Source: Gordonia rhizosphera NBRC 16068 (lineage in GTDB: Bacteria > Actinomycetota > Actinomycetes > Mycobacteriales > Mycobacteriaceae). From it: a DNA stretch of 60,404 nucleotides. Shown here in pieces: positions 26,527 to 35,405 of this stretch (position 1 is the stretch's first letter; the number at the start of each line of letters is the position of its first letter). The DNA is taken from assembly GCF_000298195.1 (NCBI RefSeq), contig NZ_BAHC01000070.1, positions 1 through 60,404 on the forward strand, read 5' to 3'. The notes under the pieces are model-generated. The model was not told where the DNA came from, made no database searches, and saw only the letters and a program-made list of their open reading frames with translations. The position numbers and the translations under genes were made by a program.

Positions 26527-27456
26527 TCACATGCGCGCGGTCCGGGTCGGACGCTGCGGCTGACGCTCCGCGACGGTATGTGCGAGCGCCTCGCGGAGCG
26601 CGCGGACCGCGGGGTGGCCGGCTCGTCCGGCGCGCACAGCGGTGTAGAGGATGCGGTGCGGATCGCCCGGAAGTCCGGCGAGTTGGGTGCCATCCAGGTG
26701 ATCGCCGGCGATGAGCGCCGGGACGAAGGCCGCGGCGTGCCCCGTCCGCACGAGGTGGGCGTGCAGTAGTGGGTCGGGTCCCTCGAATCGGACCTGTGGT
26801 TCGAATCCGGCGTTGCGGCAGACGGTGCGTGCCCAGTCGCCGGCGGCGCTGCCGGGTGGGTCCAATGCCCAGTGTGTCGAAGCGAGTTCGGCGATGTTGC
26901 GCGGTGCCCCGCCGAGTGGGCCGTGTGCGGGCGTTGCGAGGTAGAGCGGGTCGGTGACCAGATCGGTCCGCTCCGTGCCATCGCGCACGGGATCGGGTAG
27001 GCCCGGATATTCCTCGCCGAGGATCACGTCGAACTGGCTGGAGAGCAGCCCGCCGTAGGCGGCGTTGACTTCCCGCATGGTGATCTCGACCTGCAGTGCC
27101 GGGTGCTTCTGTTCCATCAGCGTGAGCACCGCCGGAAAGATCTCCAGGACCGCGGTCTGGAACGACGCCAGCCGCAGTGTTCCGCGCACGGTGGGTTGTG
27201 CGGCGGCGAGCTCTGCTTCGGCCTGCTCGAGCTGCGCGAGCACGATCTCGGTGTGGGTCACGAGGGTGAGCGCGTCGTCGGTGAGACGCACACGTCGCCC
27301 CACATGTTCGAGCAGTTGGACCCCGGTCTCTCGTTCGAGGATCGACAGCTGCTGGGAGATCGCCGACGGCGTGTACGAGAGCGCCTGGGCAACCTGTGCG
27401 AGGGTTCCGCGCAGGTGAAGCTCACGCAGGATACGCAGGCGGGTCACATTCAGCAT
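26527..27456 (-). CDS. LysR family transcriptional regulator
   Basis: A 309-residue regulator with an N-terminal winged helix (MLNVTRLRILRELHLRGTLA then YTPSAISQQLSILERETG) and a periplasmic-binding-like effector domain. I chose ATG 27456 because GGAGG lies just upstream. An earlier in-frame ATG at 27471 would overlap that site. It is divergent from an RhtA-like exporter with only about 83 bases between, the classical LysR arrangement in which the regulator controls the neighbour. The effector is probably the exported amino acid or related compound, which is inference. Confidence 0.88.
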   Translation of the reverse strand: MLNVTRLRILRELHLRGTLAQVAQALSYTPSAISQQLSILERETGVQLLEHVGRRVRLTDDALTLVTHTEIVLAQLEQAEAELAAAQPTVRGTLRLASFQTAVLEIFPAVLTLMEQKHPALQVEITMREVNAAYGGLLSSQFDVILGEEYPGLPDPVRDGTERTDLVTDPLYLATPAHGPLGGAPRNIAELASTHWALDPPGSAAGDWARTVCRNAGFEPQVRFEGPDPLLHAHLVRTGHAAAFVPALIAGDHLDGTQLAGLPGDPHRILYTAVRAGRAGHPAVRALREALAHTVAERQPQRPTRTARM

Positions 27457-27539
27457 CGGTCCCACCTCCATTGATTAGCAAAGATGATCATATATCGGAA
27501 GAAACATTCACTGGACTGATGACTCTGATCACCTGAACC

Positions 27540-28481
27540 ATGGGACACATGGACACTTCCTCGCGCACCTCGGGCGGCACGGGTACCGCCGCCGCGATGA
27601 TCCTGGGTTCATGCGTGTCGCTGCAGTTCGGGGGCGCCATCGCCGTGCACCTCTTCCCGACATTGGGCGTTTGGGGAGTGACGGCGCTACGACTCGGGTT
27701 CGCCGCCGTCATCCTGATGGTGGCGATCCGACCGCGTGTACGGCGCTGGACGCCGCTGCAGTGGCGATCGGTGATGCTGTTCGCCGTCGCCCTCGCGGGC
27801 ATGAACGGGTCCTTCTACTGCGCGATCGATCGTCTGCCCTTGGGTGTGGCGGTCACGATCGAATTCCTCGGACCCCTGCTGCTGTCGGCTGCGTTGTCGC
27901 GGCGGATGATCGACCTCGCCTGGGTCGCCCTCGCCTTCGTGGGTCTCGGACTGCTCGGCATCGAGAGTGTCACGCAGGCCGAGTCACTGGACTCGGTCGG
28001 CGTAGTCTTCGCCCTCGTCGCCGGATCGTTCTGGGTGCTCTACATTCTGACCAGTGCGCGGGTCGGACAACGCGTACCCGGTGCCGGTGGACTGGCGATG
28101 GCGTTGGTGTTCTCCTCGCTGCTCGTTCTGCCGTTCGGGGTGTCCGGAGTGGCGAGCGCGGTGGGCGATCCGATTCCGTTCGTGCTCGCGCTGGCTGTCG
28201 CGATGATGTCGTCGGTCATTCCGTACACGCTGGAACTCGCTGCGCTGCGGCGACTTCCACGCCACGTCTTCGGTATCCTGCTCAGCCTGGAACCGGTCGT
28301 GGCGGCGATCGCCGGCTGGGCTCTACTGCATCAGCCGACCGGACCGCTGCGGTTGGCCGCCATCACGCTGGTGATCGTCGCCAGCATGGGGACCATCGTG
28401 ACCGCACGGCCCACCCGAGTTGCGTCAGCCGCGCCGCCGGTCACCGACGACGAGTACGCCCAGATGCCGGAGGTCTCCTGA
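27540..28481 (+). CDS. EamA/RhtA-like DMT superfamily exporter
   Basis: A 313-residue membrane protein with ten hydrophobic segments in two EamA repeats. The helices GVWGVTALRLGFAAVILM and LPLGVAVTIEFLGPLL, and the C-terminal half with LELAALRRLPRHVFGILLSL, resemble the threonine/homoserine exporter RhtA group. It probably exports amino acids or amino-acid analogues. Two nearby in-frame ATGs exist (27540 and 27549); neither has a clear ribosome site. It is divergent from a LysR regulator and convergent with the desaturase, with a four-base gap at its 3' end. Confidence 0.85.
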   Translation: MGHMDTSSRTSGGTGTAAAMILGSCVSLQFGGAIAVHLFPTLGVWGVTALRLGFAAVILMVAIRPRVRRWTPLQWRSVMLFAVALAGMNGSFYCAIDRLPLGVAVTIEFLGPLLLSAALSRRMIDLAWVALAFVGLGLLGIESVTQAESLDSVGVVFALVAGSFWVLYILTSARVGQRVPGAGGLAMALVFSSLLVLPFGVSGVASAVGDPIPFVLALAVAMMSSVIPYTLELAALRRLPRHVFGILLSLEPVVAAIAGWALLHQPTGPLRLAAITLVIVASMGTIVTARPTRVASAAPPVTDDEYAQMPEVS

Positions 28482-28485
28482 GGCT

Positions 28486-29550
28486 CTAACGGTAGGTGCG
28501 CACCAGAGGACAGGTGAAGGGGTCACGGTGTCCGAGGCCGACCTGGTTCAGATATCGGATCACTATGGCGTAGGAGGCCAGGAGGGAGGTCTCGGTGTAT
28601 GTCACGGCGTGCCGGGCGCAGTGGGCGCGGACGAGAGGCTGGACTTTGGCGAGGTTTGGTCTCGGCATGCTCGGGAACAGGTGATGCTCGATCTGGTAGT
28701 TGAGGCCGCCCATCATGAAGTCGGTGACCCTTCCGCCCTTGATGTTGCGAGACATCAGGACCTGGCGGCGGAGGAAGTCGACACGCATGTCCTTGGGAAC
28801 GAGAGGCATCCCCTTGTGATTGGGTGCGAATGAACCGCCGAGGAGGAGACCGAAGACGGCGAGTTGCATGACGATGAAGCAGACGGCTTGCACCGGAGTC
28901 ATCACGATGAAGGGCACCGCGATGCCAAGGCCGAGTCGGATCGTGATGAGCGCGATCTCGAGGAGTCGGTGGGGCACAGGTGCTCGTGCTGTCAGTCCTT
29001 GGAGGCTCGCGAAGTGCAACGCGGCGCCTTCCAGCGTCAGCAGCGGAATGAAGAACCATCCCTGGCGATGCGTGAACCACGCGTAGAGGCCCGATCGAGC
29101 TGCTGCGGTGTCGGGATCGAACGCGATGGGCCCGTCGGCGATGTCCGGGTCGATCCCGATCTGGTTGGGTGCCTTGTGATGTCGGTTGTGTTTGTTGCGC
29201 CACCAGTGCAGTGACAGGCCGGCGCCTGCGGCGGCGAGGATACGTGCGGTCCATTCGTTCGCGGGAGTGGACGTGAAGATCTGTCGGTGGGCGCCGTCAT
29301 GTCCGAGGAATCCGAATTGTGTACTGACTGCGGCCGCTACGACGGCACAGGCGAGTTGCCACCAACTGTCACCGAGAACGATGACCGCAGTCCACGTTGC
29401 GGCGAAGGCGACGACAGTGCCCACGATCCGGGTGAGGTAGAAGCCGTGGCGTCGTTCGAGGAGACCGCGATCGCGGACCTCGGCCACCAGATCGGTGTAG
29501 GAGCTGACGAATCTGTTGTCACGGGTGGGGGATGGATGGGTTGCGGACAC
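28486..29550 (-). CDS. Fatty acid desaturase (membrane acyl desaturase)
   Basis: A 354-residue di-iron membrane desaturase. All three histidine boxes are visible: HDGAH, HNRHH and QIEHH. The glutamine in the third box is typical of front-end or linoleoyl-CoA-type desaturases. Two pairs of transmembrane helices surround them. It would introduce a double bond into acyl chains using a ferredoxin or similar donor. The start is uncertain: GTG 29550 has GAGGTG just upstream, and ATG 29568 gives six more residues. It is convergent with the RhtA-like exporter and probably monocistronic. Confidence 0.88.
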   Translation of the reverse strand: MSATHPSPTRDNRFVSSYTDLVAEVRDRGLLERRHGFYLTRIVGTVVAFAATWTAVIVLGDSWWQLACAVVAAAVSTQFGFLGHDGAHRQIFTSTPANEWTARILAAAGAGLSLHWWRNKHNRHHKAPNQIGIDPDIADGPIAFDPDTAAARSGLYAWFTHRQGWFFIPLLTLEGAALHFASLQGLTARAPVPHRLLEIALITIRLGLGIAVPFIVMTPVQAVCFIVMQLAVFGLLLGGSFAPNHKGMPLVPKDMRVDFLRRQVLMSRNIKGGRVTDFMMGGLNYQIEHHLFPSMPRPNLAKVQPLVRAHCARHAVTYTETSLLASYAIVIRYLNQVGLGHRDPFTCPLVRTYR

Positions 29551-29880
29551 GACTGCACCTCGCTGCATTCTGTTCGGTGCCAGGCACGCTTCGAGAAATG
29601 TCGGAAGCTTGATGCGTGTCACGAGAGGGTGTGTGAACCGGGTCCGAGATCCCGGCGGCACCTGCCAACCTACCAGGTGATCATGTCGGCTGACCGTCGT
29701 TGACGTCGGTGGGCGTAGAGTGGGCGGCAGCCGGACTGAATATCCGACAGGGTTCTGTCGGCGTCTCCGGTGTGAAACGGCCACTCTCGTTTTGTGGCCA
29801 GTTCGGGCTGATAAACATCGAACAAGGCTCCCACCACTGATGCAAACGCGCGACCAGATGTCGGCGTCATAGGCGCCACC
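29551..29880. other. 330-base intergenic region
   Basis: This region separates the divergent desaturase and DUF5994 genes and must hold both promoters. Short open frames are present but none has a ribosome site or recognisable content. I see no strong dyad or terminator. Confidence 0.4.
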
Positions 29881-30456
29881 GTGACCTCCATTCCACTACT
29901 CGGCCCGGTCCGGGTTCGATTCAGCGGTCAACCCACCGCTCCGGTCGGCGGTGCCTGGTACCCGTATAGCGTGCAGCTCGCTGATGAGCTTCCGGGAGTG
30001 TTGCTGGCCGCGCGACCACTGTTCGGCGACGTCGTCCGCATCGGAGTGAACTGGCACAGCTTTCGCCGGTTTCCCGGTCTCGATTCGCTGGACTCGCCCC
30101 CGACTCCTCCGCTGATGACCCTCACCACACAGCAGACCAGCGTGACACTGCTGGTAATACCGCCCCGGACCGCATCGTCGTTGGCGGCCATTCTGCTTCG
30201 GTTGGCAAGCAACAGCGCCACCGCCACGGGTCTGAACCATTCCCTGGAATATCGTCGGGCCGAACGAATCCTGCAGCGTGCGCGCGGAAACATGCCGTCG
30301 ACAGCGGGACCGGCGGTGCACGCCCACCCGTCGTCTGCCGCTGAACGAAACCATGGCTTACGCGGTGGCACGACACGATCGGACATGATCCACCGACCGA
30401 CGCATGACCCGTCCACCGCCGAAAACGGACCGACCAGCCCACCCACCTTGACGTGA
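29881..30456 (+). CDS. DUF5994 family protein
   Basis: A 191-residue protein of unknown function. The segment VGGAWYPYSVQLADELPGVL resembles the conserved GAWWPxSRDLxxELP motif of the DUF5994 family, found in mycobacteria and their relatives, followed by the typical RIGVNWHSFRRFP. The C-terminal 60 residues are low-complexity and poorly conserved. The start is a GTG at 29881. In other actinomycetes this family is often near stress or regulatory genes. Nothing in the neighbourhood here points to a function. Confidence 0.6.
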   Translation: MTSIPLLGPVRVRFSGQPTAPVGGAWYPYSVQLADELPGVLLAARPLFGDVVRIGVNWHSFRRFPGLDSLDSPPTPPLMTLTTQQTSVTLLVIPPRTASSLAAILLRLASNSATATGLNHSLEYRRAERILQRARGNMPSTAGPAVHAHPSSAAERNHGLRGGTTRSDMIHRPTHDPSTAENGPTSPPTLT

Positions 30457-30514
30457 TCGGATCAGCGAATCCCGACGTCGCGTACCGAGTCGGCGGCGGC
30501 GCACGGATCGTCCA

Positions 30515-30925
30515 CTAGTTCTCGTCCATGGCATCGAAGGTCTGCTGCACCACTCGCATCGCCGACAAAGCAGCGGGCGCACCGCAGTACCCGACGGTGT
30601 GGACGACCGCCTCGACGATCTCGTCACGCGTCACCCCGTTTGACAGCGCGCCACGCACATGGCCGGCGAGTTCCTCGTGTGCGCGAAGCGCGATGAGCAT
30701 GCCCAGGTTGAGCAGGCTGCGGTCGCGACGAGCGAGTCCGGGCCGGGTCCAGATGCCACCCCAGACGTGCTCGGTGACAAACCGCTGGAGCTCGGCCGAC
30801 TCGGTGCCCTCGGTTCGCGCGAGTGCGCGGTCGACGAAGTCGTCACCCATCACCTCACGGCGAACGGTCATACCGTCGTCGACGGTCGGGCGGGTGGGCT
30901 GGGATTCGTGATCGTCGTTGGGCAT
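30515..30925 (-). CDS. Carboxymuconolactone decarboxylase family protein
   Basis: A 136-residue all-alpha protein. The core RRDRSLLNLGMLIALRAHEE then NGVTRDEIVEAVVHTVGYCG matches 4-carboxymuconolactone decarboxylase in the beta-ketoadipate pathway. The CxxC pair of AhpD peroxidases is absent, which favours a decarboxylase-like role over peroxidase. The start is uncertain between ATG 30925 and 30934; neither has a clear ribosome site. A BenE-like benzoate permease lies about 600 bases away, which fits aromatic-acid catabolism, but no other pathway enzyme is present. Confidence 0.78.
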   Translation of the reverse strand: MPNDDHESQPTRPTVDDGMTVRREVMGDDFVDRALARTEGTESAELQRFVTEHVWGGIWTRPGLARRDRSLLNLGMLIALRAHEELAGHVRGALSNGVTRDEIVEAVVHTVGYCGAPAALSAMRVVQQTFDAMDEN

Positions 30926-31056
30926 GGCGTCCATCGTCGCAGAACCGCGGCGCGCGGCGGCCGGTCGACACTTGTCCGAACGACGGTGCACGAATACATC
31001 GACGTCACCGGCAACTTGGAGAGCCTGACGACCGCAACCCTCGGCTGCCGGGACTC

Positions 31057-31293
31057 TCAGATCAGCAACACCCACACGAACCGCAGCCCGATGACAGTGA
31101 ACCCCAGGACGGCCGTGGCGGCCAGCCAGCGGCGGGCCAGACGATCGCGAGTGGCTCGATCGTGGTCAGGATTCGGGCGCAGATAGACGTAGGCGGCCGT
31201 GACGGCACACCCCGACGCGGCGACCCCGACGGTGAGGGTGATCGTCAACATCACCACATTCGTCGTGCTCACGGTGGCGAGGTCGACGCCCAA
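31057..31293 (-). CDS. Small two-helix membrane protein
   Basis: A 78-residue protein with two hydrophobic helices, at about 13-38 (VVMLTITLTVGVAASGCAVT) and 54-78 (WLAATAVLGFTVIGLRFVWV). They are joined by a charged loop PNPDHDRATRDRLARR. The pattern of helices around an Arg-rich loop suggests a real gene rather than a shadow. I do not recognise a family. It is upstream of the carboxymuconolactone decarboxylase-like gene on the same strand. Confidence 0.45.
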   Translation of the reverse strand: MGVDLATVSTTNVVMLTITLTVGVAASGCAVTAAYVYLRPNPDHDRATRDRLARRWLAATAVLGFTVIGLRFVWVLLI

Positions 31294-31545
31294 CTACGCT
31301 TCGCCCACATCGGGAGGGCCGTCCGACGGCCGGAGACGTCCACGGGATCGGTTGTACCTCCGTTGTTTGCCCAGACACAAGACCAGGGCTGCCGCCCACA
31401 CATGCCATTCGCTGCGCCGATAAGCACGCGCGATCAATGGCTACAAAACGAGTCCTTCTCGACGAAGAATCCGGGACGTACCGTTGAGTGTCGGCCGGCC
31501 CCGGGCCGGGTCGCGACCACCCGACGGGGCAGGAGGCCTCAGATC

Positions 31546-32829
31546 ATGCCCACGTCCGAACCCGCAGCGCAGGCAACCGAATCAGGTAGACCCCCGAGGG
31601 TTGTCGAACGTCCCGACGGGGGGTTGTTGTCACCCCGGCACGTGGTGCGCGACTTCGGCGGGACTTACCTCGTCAACGGCCTCATCGGCCTGATCTTCGC
31701 GGCCTCGGGTCCGGTGGCGATCATCCTCGCCGCCGGAAAGTCCGGCGACCTCAGCGCCGCCGAACTGTCGTCGTGGATCTTCGGGGTGTTCGTCCTGAAC
31801 GGAATCCTCACGCTGATCGCGAGCTGGGTGTACCGGATGCCGCTGGCCTTCGCCTGGACGATCCCGGGGACGGTGCTGGTCGGGTCGTCGCTGCAGCACC
31901 TGTCCTGGGCCGAGGTGCTGGGGGCCTTCCTGGTGACCGGCGTGTTGATCCTCGTCGTCGGGTTGACCGGGCGTGTCCGAAATGTCATGTCCGCGTTGCC
32001 GACACCGATCGTGATGGCCATGGTGGCGGGGGTCTTCCTGCAGTTCGGGACCGCGATCGTCGGCTCGGTGGACACCGATCCCGCGGTGGCGGTGCCGATC
32101 GTCGTGGTCTTCTTCCTCCTGCAGGCCGCTCCCGGGTTGTCGCGGTGGATGCCGCCGATCATCGGCGCGGTGCTCGCCGGGGTGGTGGCGGTGGCCGTCA
32201 GCGGCAAATTCCATCTCGGTCACCAGGACACCGGCTGGGTGGCGATCCCCCTGGTGCAGGCCCCGGAGTTCAGTGTTCGGGCTCTTCTCGAGCTGGTGGT
32301 TCCGCTGGCGATCACGGTGATCGTGGTGCAGAACGGGCAGGGCGGCGCGGTGCTGAAGGCAGCCGGTCACGACGCCCCGATCAATGTGGTGACGATCGCC
32401 TGCGGCGTGTGGTCGATGTTGGCGTCGGTCTTCGGCGCGATCTCGACCTGCCTCACCGGACCGACCAATGCACTGCTGGTGGCGAGCGGTCATCGGCAGC
32501 GGCAGTACACCGCCGCACTCACCTTCGGGGTGCTGGCCATCGTCGTCGGGCTGTTCGCCCCGCTCTTCGTCGAGCTGATGTTCGCCATGCCCGCAGCGTT
32601 CATCGCCACCGTCGGCGGACTGGCCCTCCTGGGTGCGCTGCTGAATTCGTTCCGATCCGCGTTCGGTTCGCGGTTCACCATGGGCGCGCTGGTGACATTT
32701 CTGGTGACCATCTCGGATCTGAGCTTCCTCAACATCGGGGCCGCCTTTTGGGGGCTCATCGCGGGCCTGGCGGTGTCCGGGTTGCTGGAGCGAGACGACT
32801 TCCGGTCGGAGAAGGCGCAGGCGCACTAG
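31546..32829 (+). CDS. Benzoate/H+ symporter (BenE-like) membrane protein
   Basis: A 427-residue protein with about 12 transmembrane segments. Landmarks include YLVNGLIGLIFAASGPVAII, IVMAMVAGVFLQFG and ISTCLTGPTNALLVAS, which match the BenE family of proton-coupled benzoate importers. The start is ATG 31546 with AGGAGG at 31531-31536; the open frame extends some 700 bases further but that part is not protein-like. It may feed an aromatic acid to catabolism, and the neighbouring carboxymuconolactone decarboxylase-like protein is consistent. No benzoate dioxygenase is nearby. Confidence 0.82.
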   Translation: MPTSEPAAQATESGRPPRVVERPDGGLLSPRHVVRDFGGTYLVNGLIGLIFAASGPVAIILAAGKSGDLSAAELSSWIFGVFVLNGILTLIASWVYRMPLAFAWTIPGTVLVGSSLQHLSWAEVLGAFLVTGVLILVVGLTGRVRNVMSALPTPIVMAMVAGVFLQFGTAIVGSVDTDPAVAVPIVVVFFLLQAAPGLSRWMPPIIGAVLAGVVAVAVSGKFHLGHQDTGWVAIPLVQAPEFSVRALLELVVPLAITVIVVQNGQGGAVLKAAGHDAPINVVTIACGVWSMLASVFGAISTCLTGPTNALLVASGHRQRQYTAALTFGVLAIVVGLFAPLFVELMFAMPAAFIATVGGLALLGALLNSFRSAFGSRFTMGALVTFLVTISDLSFLNIGAAFWGLIAGLAVSGLLERDDFRSEKAQAH

Positions 32830-32911
32830 GAGCTCGAAGTCGGGGCCTTGGGAACCGGGATCTCGCAAGACAGATGGGTCCGGTCTACGGCCGTGTCTCC
32901 CACACCTCACC

Positions 32912-34192
32912 TCACGTCGTCTCGCCGAATTCGATCTGCAACTCGGTCAGACCGCGCAACAAGAACGTGGGTTCGTAGGTGAAGCGCCGTTGACCTGCAG
33001 GCCCATGGGTGTTCTCGTCGAAACGGACATCGTGCATCCGGTCGAGCAGCCGGTTGATCGTCACACGACCCTCGACTCGGGCGAGCGGCGCCCCCGCGCA
33101 GGTATGGATTCCTCGACCGAACGCCAGGTGCTCGCGTCCGTTCGCGCGGTCCAGACGAAACTCGTTCGGGCTCTCGAACTTCCGTGGGTCGCGGTTCGCC
33201 GCACCGAGACACAACATGATCACGGTGCCGGCGGGGATGTCGACACCGCCGAGTCTCGTCGTCTTTCGGGCCAGGCGGAAGTCCACCTTGGTCGGGCTCT
33301 CCATGCGGAGGGCCTCCTCGATGAACGGCATGATGAGTTGGCGATCCTCGCGAAGCCGGCATTGGAGATCGGGCCGATCACACAAGGCGAGTACCGCGGA
33401 GCTGAGCAGCTTCGTGACGGTCTCCTGCCCGGCGGCGAACAAGAACGTGGCGGGTCGTACCACATCGATCACCGGTGGAACAGATCCGTCCGGATACTTG
33501 GCCAACGCGAGGCCGGTGAGGATGTCCTCGCGTGGGCTGTCCCGTCGGTCAGAGATGTAGCCGCTGAACAGGCCGTCGAGGTATTCGAGAGGATTGCTGC
33601 CGACCGGCTCGTGGTCGAGCGCGCCGACCCGGGAGCCCGGCTCGGCGCCGGCGCCGAGATTGCGGCGTATCTCCTCGCGGTCCTCGGCCGGAACGCCCAG
33701 CAGATCTGCGATCGCCAACGTCGCGAAGGGTTTTGCATACTGGCTCAGGAACTCACACCGGCCATCCGCGATGAACTCGTCCAACTGGCGGTCGGCGAGC
33801 TCCCAGACGAAGTCCTCGTTCTCCTGCAGGCGCCGCGGTGTCAGCAGACGCAGCAGCAGTGACCGGGATTTCTGGTGATCGGGCGGATCCATGGTGACCA
33901 TGTGCTCGAAGATCGGGAACTCGTGCCGGTGTTTCTCGATCTGTTCGGTGATGTCGTCACCGTCCGGAGTGAACGGCAATGGAGGGAACGGTCCCCCGAT
34001 CGCATTGACGGAGGAGAACGAGTCGGTGTCCTTGAAGGCCTCCTGTACCTCTTGGTAACCGGTGACCGCGACGACATTCTGATACGGCTCCCGGGTGACG
34101 GGTCCAACGCTGCGAAGGTGGTCCCAGAAGGCATAGGGGTCTTGCGATATGTCTGGATCGGTGAAGTAGTCGACGGAGGTCGTGGCGCTCAT
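32912..34192 (-). CDS. Cytochrome P450
   Basis: A 426-residue soluble P450. The heme loop FGRGIHTCAG puts the thiolate at about Cys365. The I-helix motif is FAAGQETVTK, in which the usual acid/Thr pair appears as Glu-Thr. The K helix is EEALRMESP with ExxR. AAAGGATC precedes the start at 34192; the open frame continues upstream without support. A TetR regulator diverges from it and a [3Fe-4S] ferredoxin follows that regulator, so the three form a typical P450 unit. Substrate unknown. Confidence 0.93.
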   Translation of the reverse strand: MSATTSVDYFTDPDISQDPYAFWDHLRSVGPVTREPYQNVVAVTGYQEVQEAFKDTDSFSSVNAIGGPFPPLPFTPDGDDITEQIEKHRHEFPIFEHMVTMDPPDHQKSRSLLLRLLTPRRLQENEDFVWELADRQLDEFIADGRCEFLSQYAKPFATLAIADLLGVPAEDREEIRRNLGAGAEPGSRVGALDHEPVGSNPLEYLDGLFSGYISDRRDSPREDILTGLALAKYPDGSVPPVIDVVRPATFLFAAGQETVTKLLSSAVLALCDRPDLQCRLREDRQLIMPFIEEALRMESPTKVDFRLARKTTRLGGVDIPAGTVIMLCLGAANRDPRKFESPNEFRLDRANGREHLAFGRGIHTCAGAPLARVEGRVTINRLLDRMHDVRFDENTHGPAGQRRFTYEPTFLLRGLTELQIEFGETT

Positions 34193-34295
34193 CGATGGAT
34201 CCTTTCGGCGGTGGGTGGTTGAACCTCGGTGATGTGCGTCAGGGCATCGGGTCAGGGCGCCTGCCACGTGGTTCACCTTCTAGATCATGTGACTG

Positions 34296-34321
34296 AAGAT
34301 TAAGTCGTGTGCCCTAATCTT
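34296..34321. promoter_or_regulatory. Inverted repeat between P450 and TetR genes
   Basis: A perfect 7-base inverted repeat, AAGATTA at 34296-34302 and TAATCTT at 34315-34321, has a 12-base spacer. It lies 20 bases upstream of the TetR start and about 100 bases upstream of the P450 start. That placing and symmetry fit an operator for the adjacent TetR protein; binding is inferred. Confidence 0.5.
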
Positions 34322-34341
34322 GTCTATGGTTTCATTAGTTC

Positions 34342-34989
34342 ATGGCGACAGAGGTTCGATCCGCCAAGGAGCGGCTGATTCTCACGGCTGAACGCTTGTA
34401 CGCCTTACGCGGTCTCGACGGAGTCGCACTGCGCCAGATCGGACTCGAAGCGGGAATGGCGAACAAGTCGGCAGTTCAGTACCACTTCGGGTCGAAGAAT
34501 GGGCTTGTGCGCGCGATTCTCGCCAATCGCATGGACGATCTGGATCGGCGGCGAGCACTGCTGCTGGCACGTGTCCGGCCCGGCGACCTCCGTGGCGTCG
34601 TCGAAGCCCATCACCTACCTCTGATCGAGCTTGGTGAGGACGAAGACTGCTTCTATCTGCAGTTCGTGGAGCAATTGGAGCAGAAGGTGCATCCGCTGTA
34701 CCAGTTACCGGCAGCCAATCAGCAGGTGGAGCAGCACTACTTCGAGCGAGTCGGGACAATGTTGACCGACGTGCCGGAGAGTCTGCGGCTTGTCCGAATC
34801 TTGCAGGCGTCGGCGATGTGTCTGCACGCATGCGCCGACCGGCACCGCATGAAGGTGCTCGGCGAGAAGGTGCCACCTTACGCGGTTCATGTGAGCCAGT
34901 TGCTCGATACTCTGGTGGCCGTACTCATCGTGGAACCATCGACGGAAACGGTTGTGGCTCTGGAATCTTGGATGGAATCCGGGGGATGA
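34342..34989 (+). CDS. TetR family transcriptional regulator
   Basis: A 215-residue regulator. The N-terminal helix-turn-helix is at about residues 10-55 (RGLDGVALRQIGLEAGMANK then SAVQYHFGSKNGLV). The remainder is helical, with no family-specific ligand motif I recognise. It diverges from the P450 gene with an inverted repeat between them, and the ferredoxin gene follows on its own strand. It probably controls both. The start at 34342 follows an AT-rich promoter-like stretch and has no strong ribosome site, so a near-leaderless start is possible. Confidence 0.88.
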   Translation: MATEVRSAKERLILTAERLYALRGLDGVALRQIGLEAGMANKSAVQYHFGSKNGLVRAILANRMDDLDRRRALLLARVRPGDLRGVVEAHHLPLIELGEDEDCFYLQFVEQLEQKVHPLYQLPAANQQVEQHYFERVGTMLTDVPESLRLVRILQASAMCLHACADRHRMKVLGEKVPPYAVHVSQLLDTLVAVLIVEPSTETVVALESWMESGG

Positions 34990-35056
34990 GAACAGCGCCA
35001 CTCCCTCATGGGAGCCGATTGTGACGACACAAACGAGTGGGTAGGAGGTGGTGGCC

Positions 35057-35266
35057 GTGGGAAGGCGCACCGTGAAAGTCAGCGTCGACCGAGATCTGTG
35101 CGAAGGACACAGCCTGTGCGTGGAGCTCGCGCCGACCGTCTTCGACATCGGCGACGACGATCTTGCTGTGTGGCAGGAACACCCACCGGAATCGGCCGAC
35201 GATGACGTGCGCGCTGCCGTCAGAGCCTGCCCCCGGCAGGCGATCTCAATGGCCGAGGACGATTGA
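35057..35266 (+). CDS. [3Fe-4S] ferredoxin, P450-associated
   Basis: A 69-residue acidic ferredoxin. The cluster motif is CEGHSLC with a distant ACPRQAI. The second position of a classical four-cysteine motif is a His, as in the one-cluster ferredoxins that serve actinobacterial P450s. Three cysteines remain for a 3Fe-4S cluster. AGGAGG at 35043-35048 best supports the GTG at 35057; GTG codons at 35048 and 35051 are too close to it. It follows the TetR gene by 67 bases and most likely reduces the divergent P450. Confidence 0.88.
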   Translation: MGRRTVKVSVDRDLCEGHSLCVELAPTVFDIGDDDLAVWQEHPPESADDDVRAAVRACPRQAISMAEDD

Positions 35267-35405
35267 TCACCCCAGGGTGGCCAACTGCGATGAACACTGC
35301 GTGAGGACCCGCATCGTCAGCATGGTGGATGCTCGGTGACCACCGTTGTGGCACAGTGAGGCCGGTAGCTTGTTGTGCGCATTTCCGGTCTGAGGAGGAC
35401 CATTC

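Noticed and set aside
30823..31545. 241-codon N-terminal extension of the BenE-like permease
   Set aside because: The extension is Arg- and Pro-rich and overlaps opposite-strand genes, while the ATG at 31546 has AGGAGG upstream and leads directly to the first helix.
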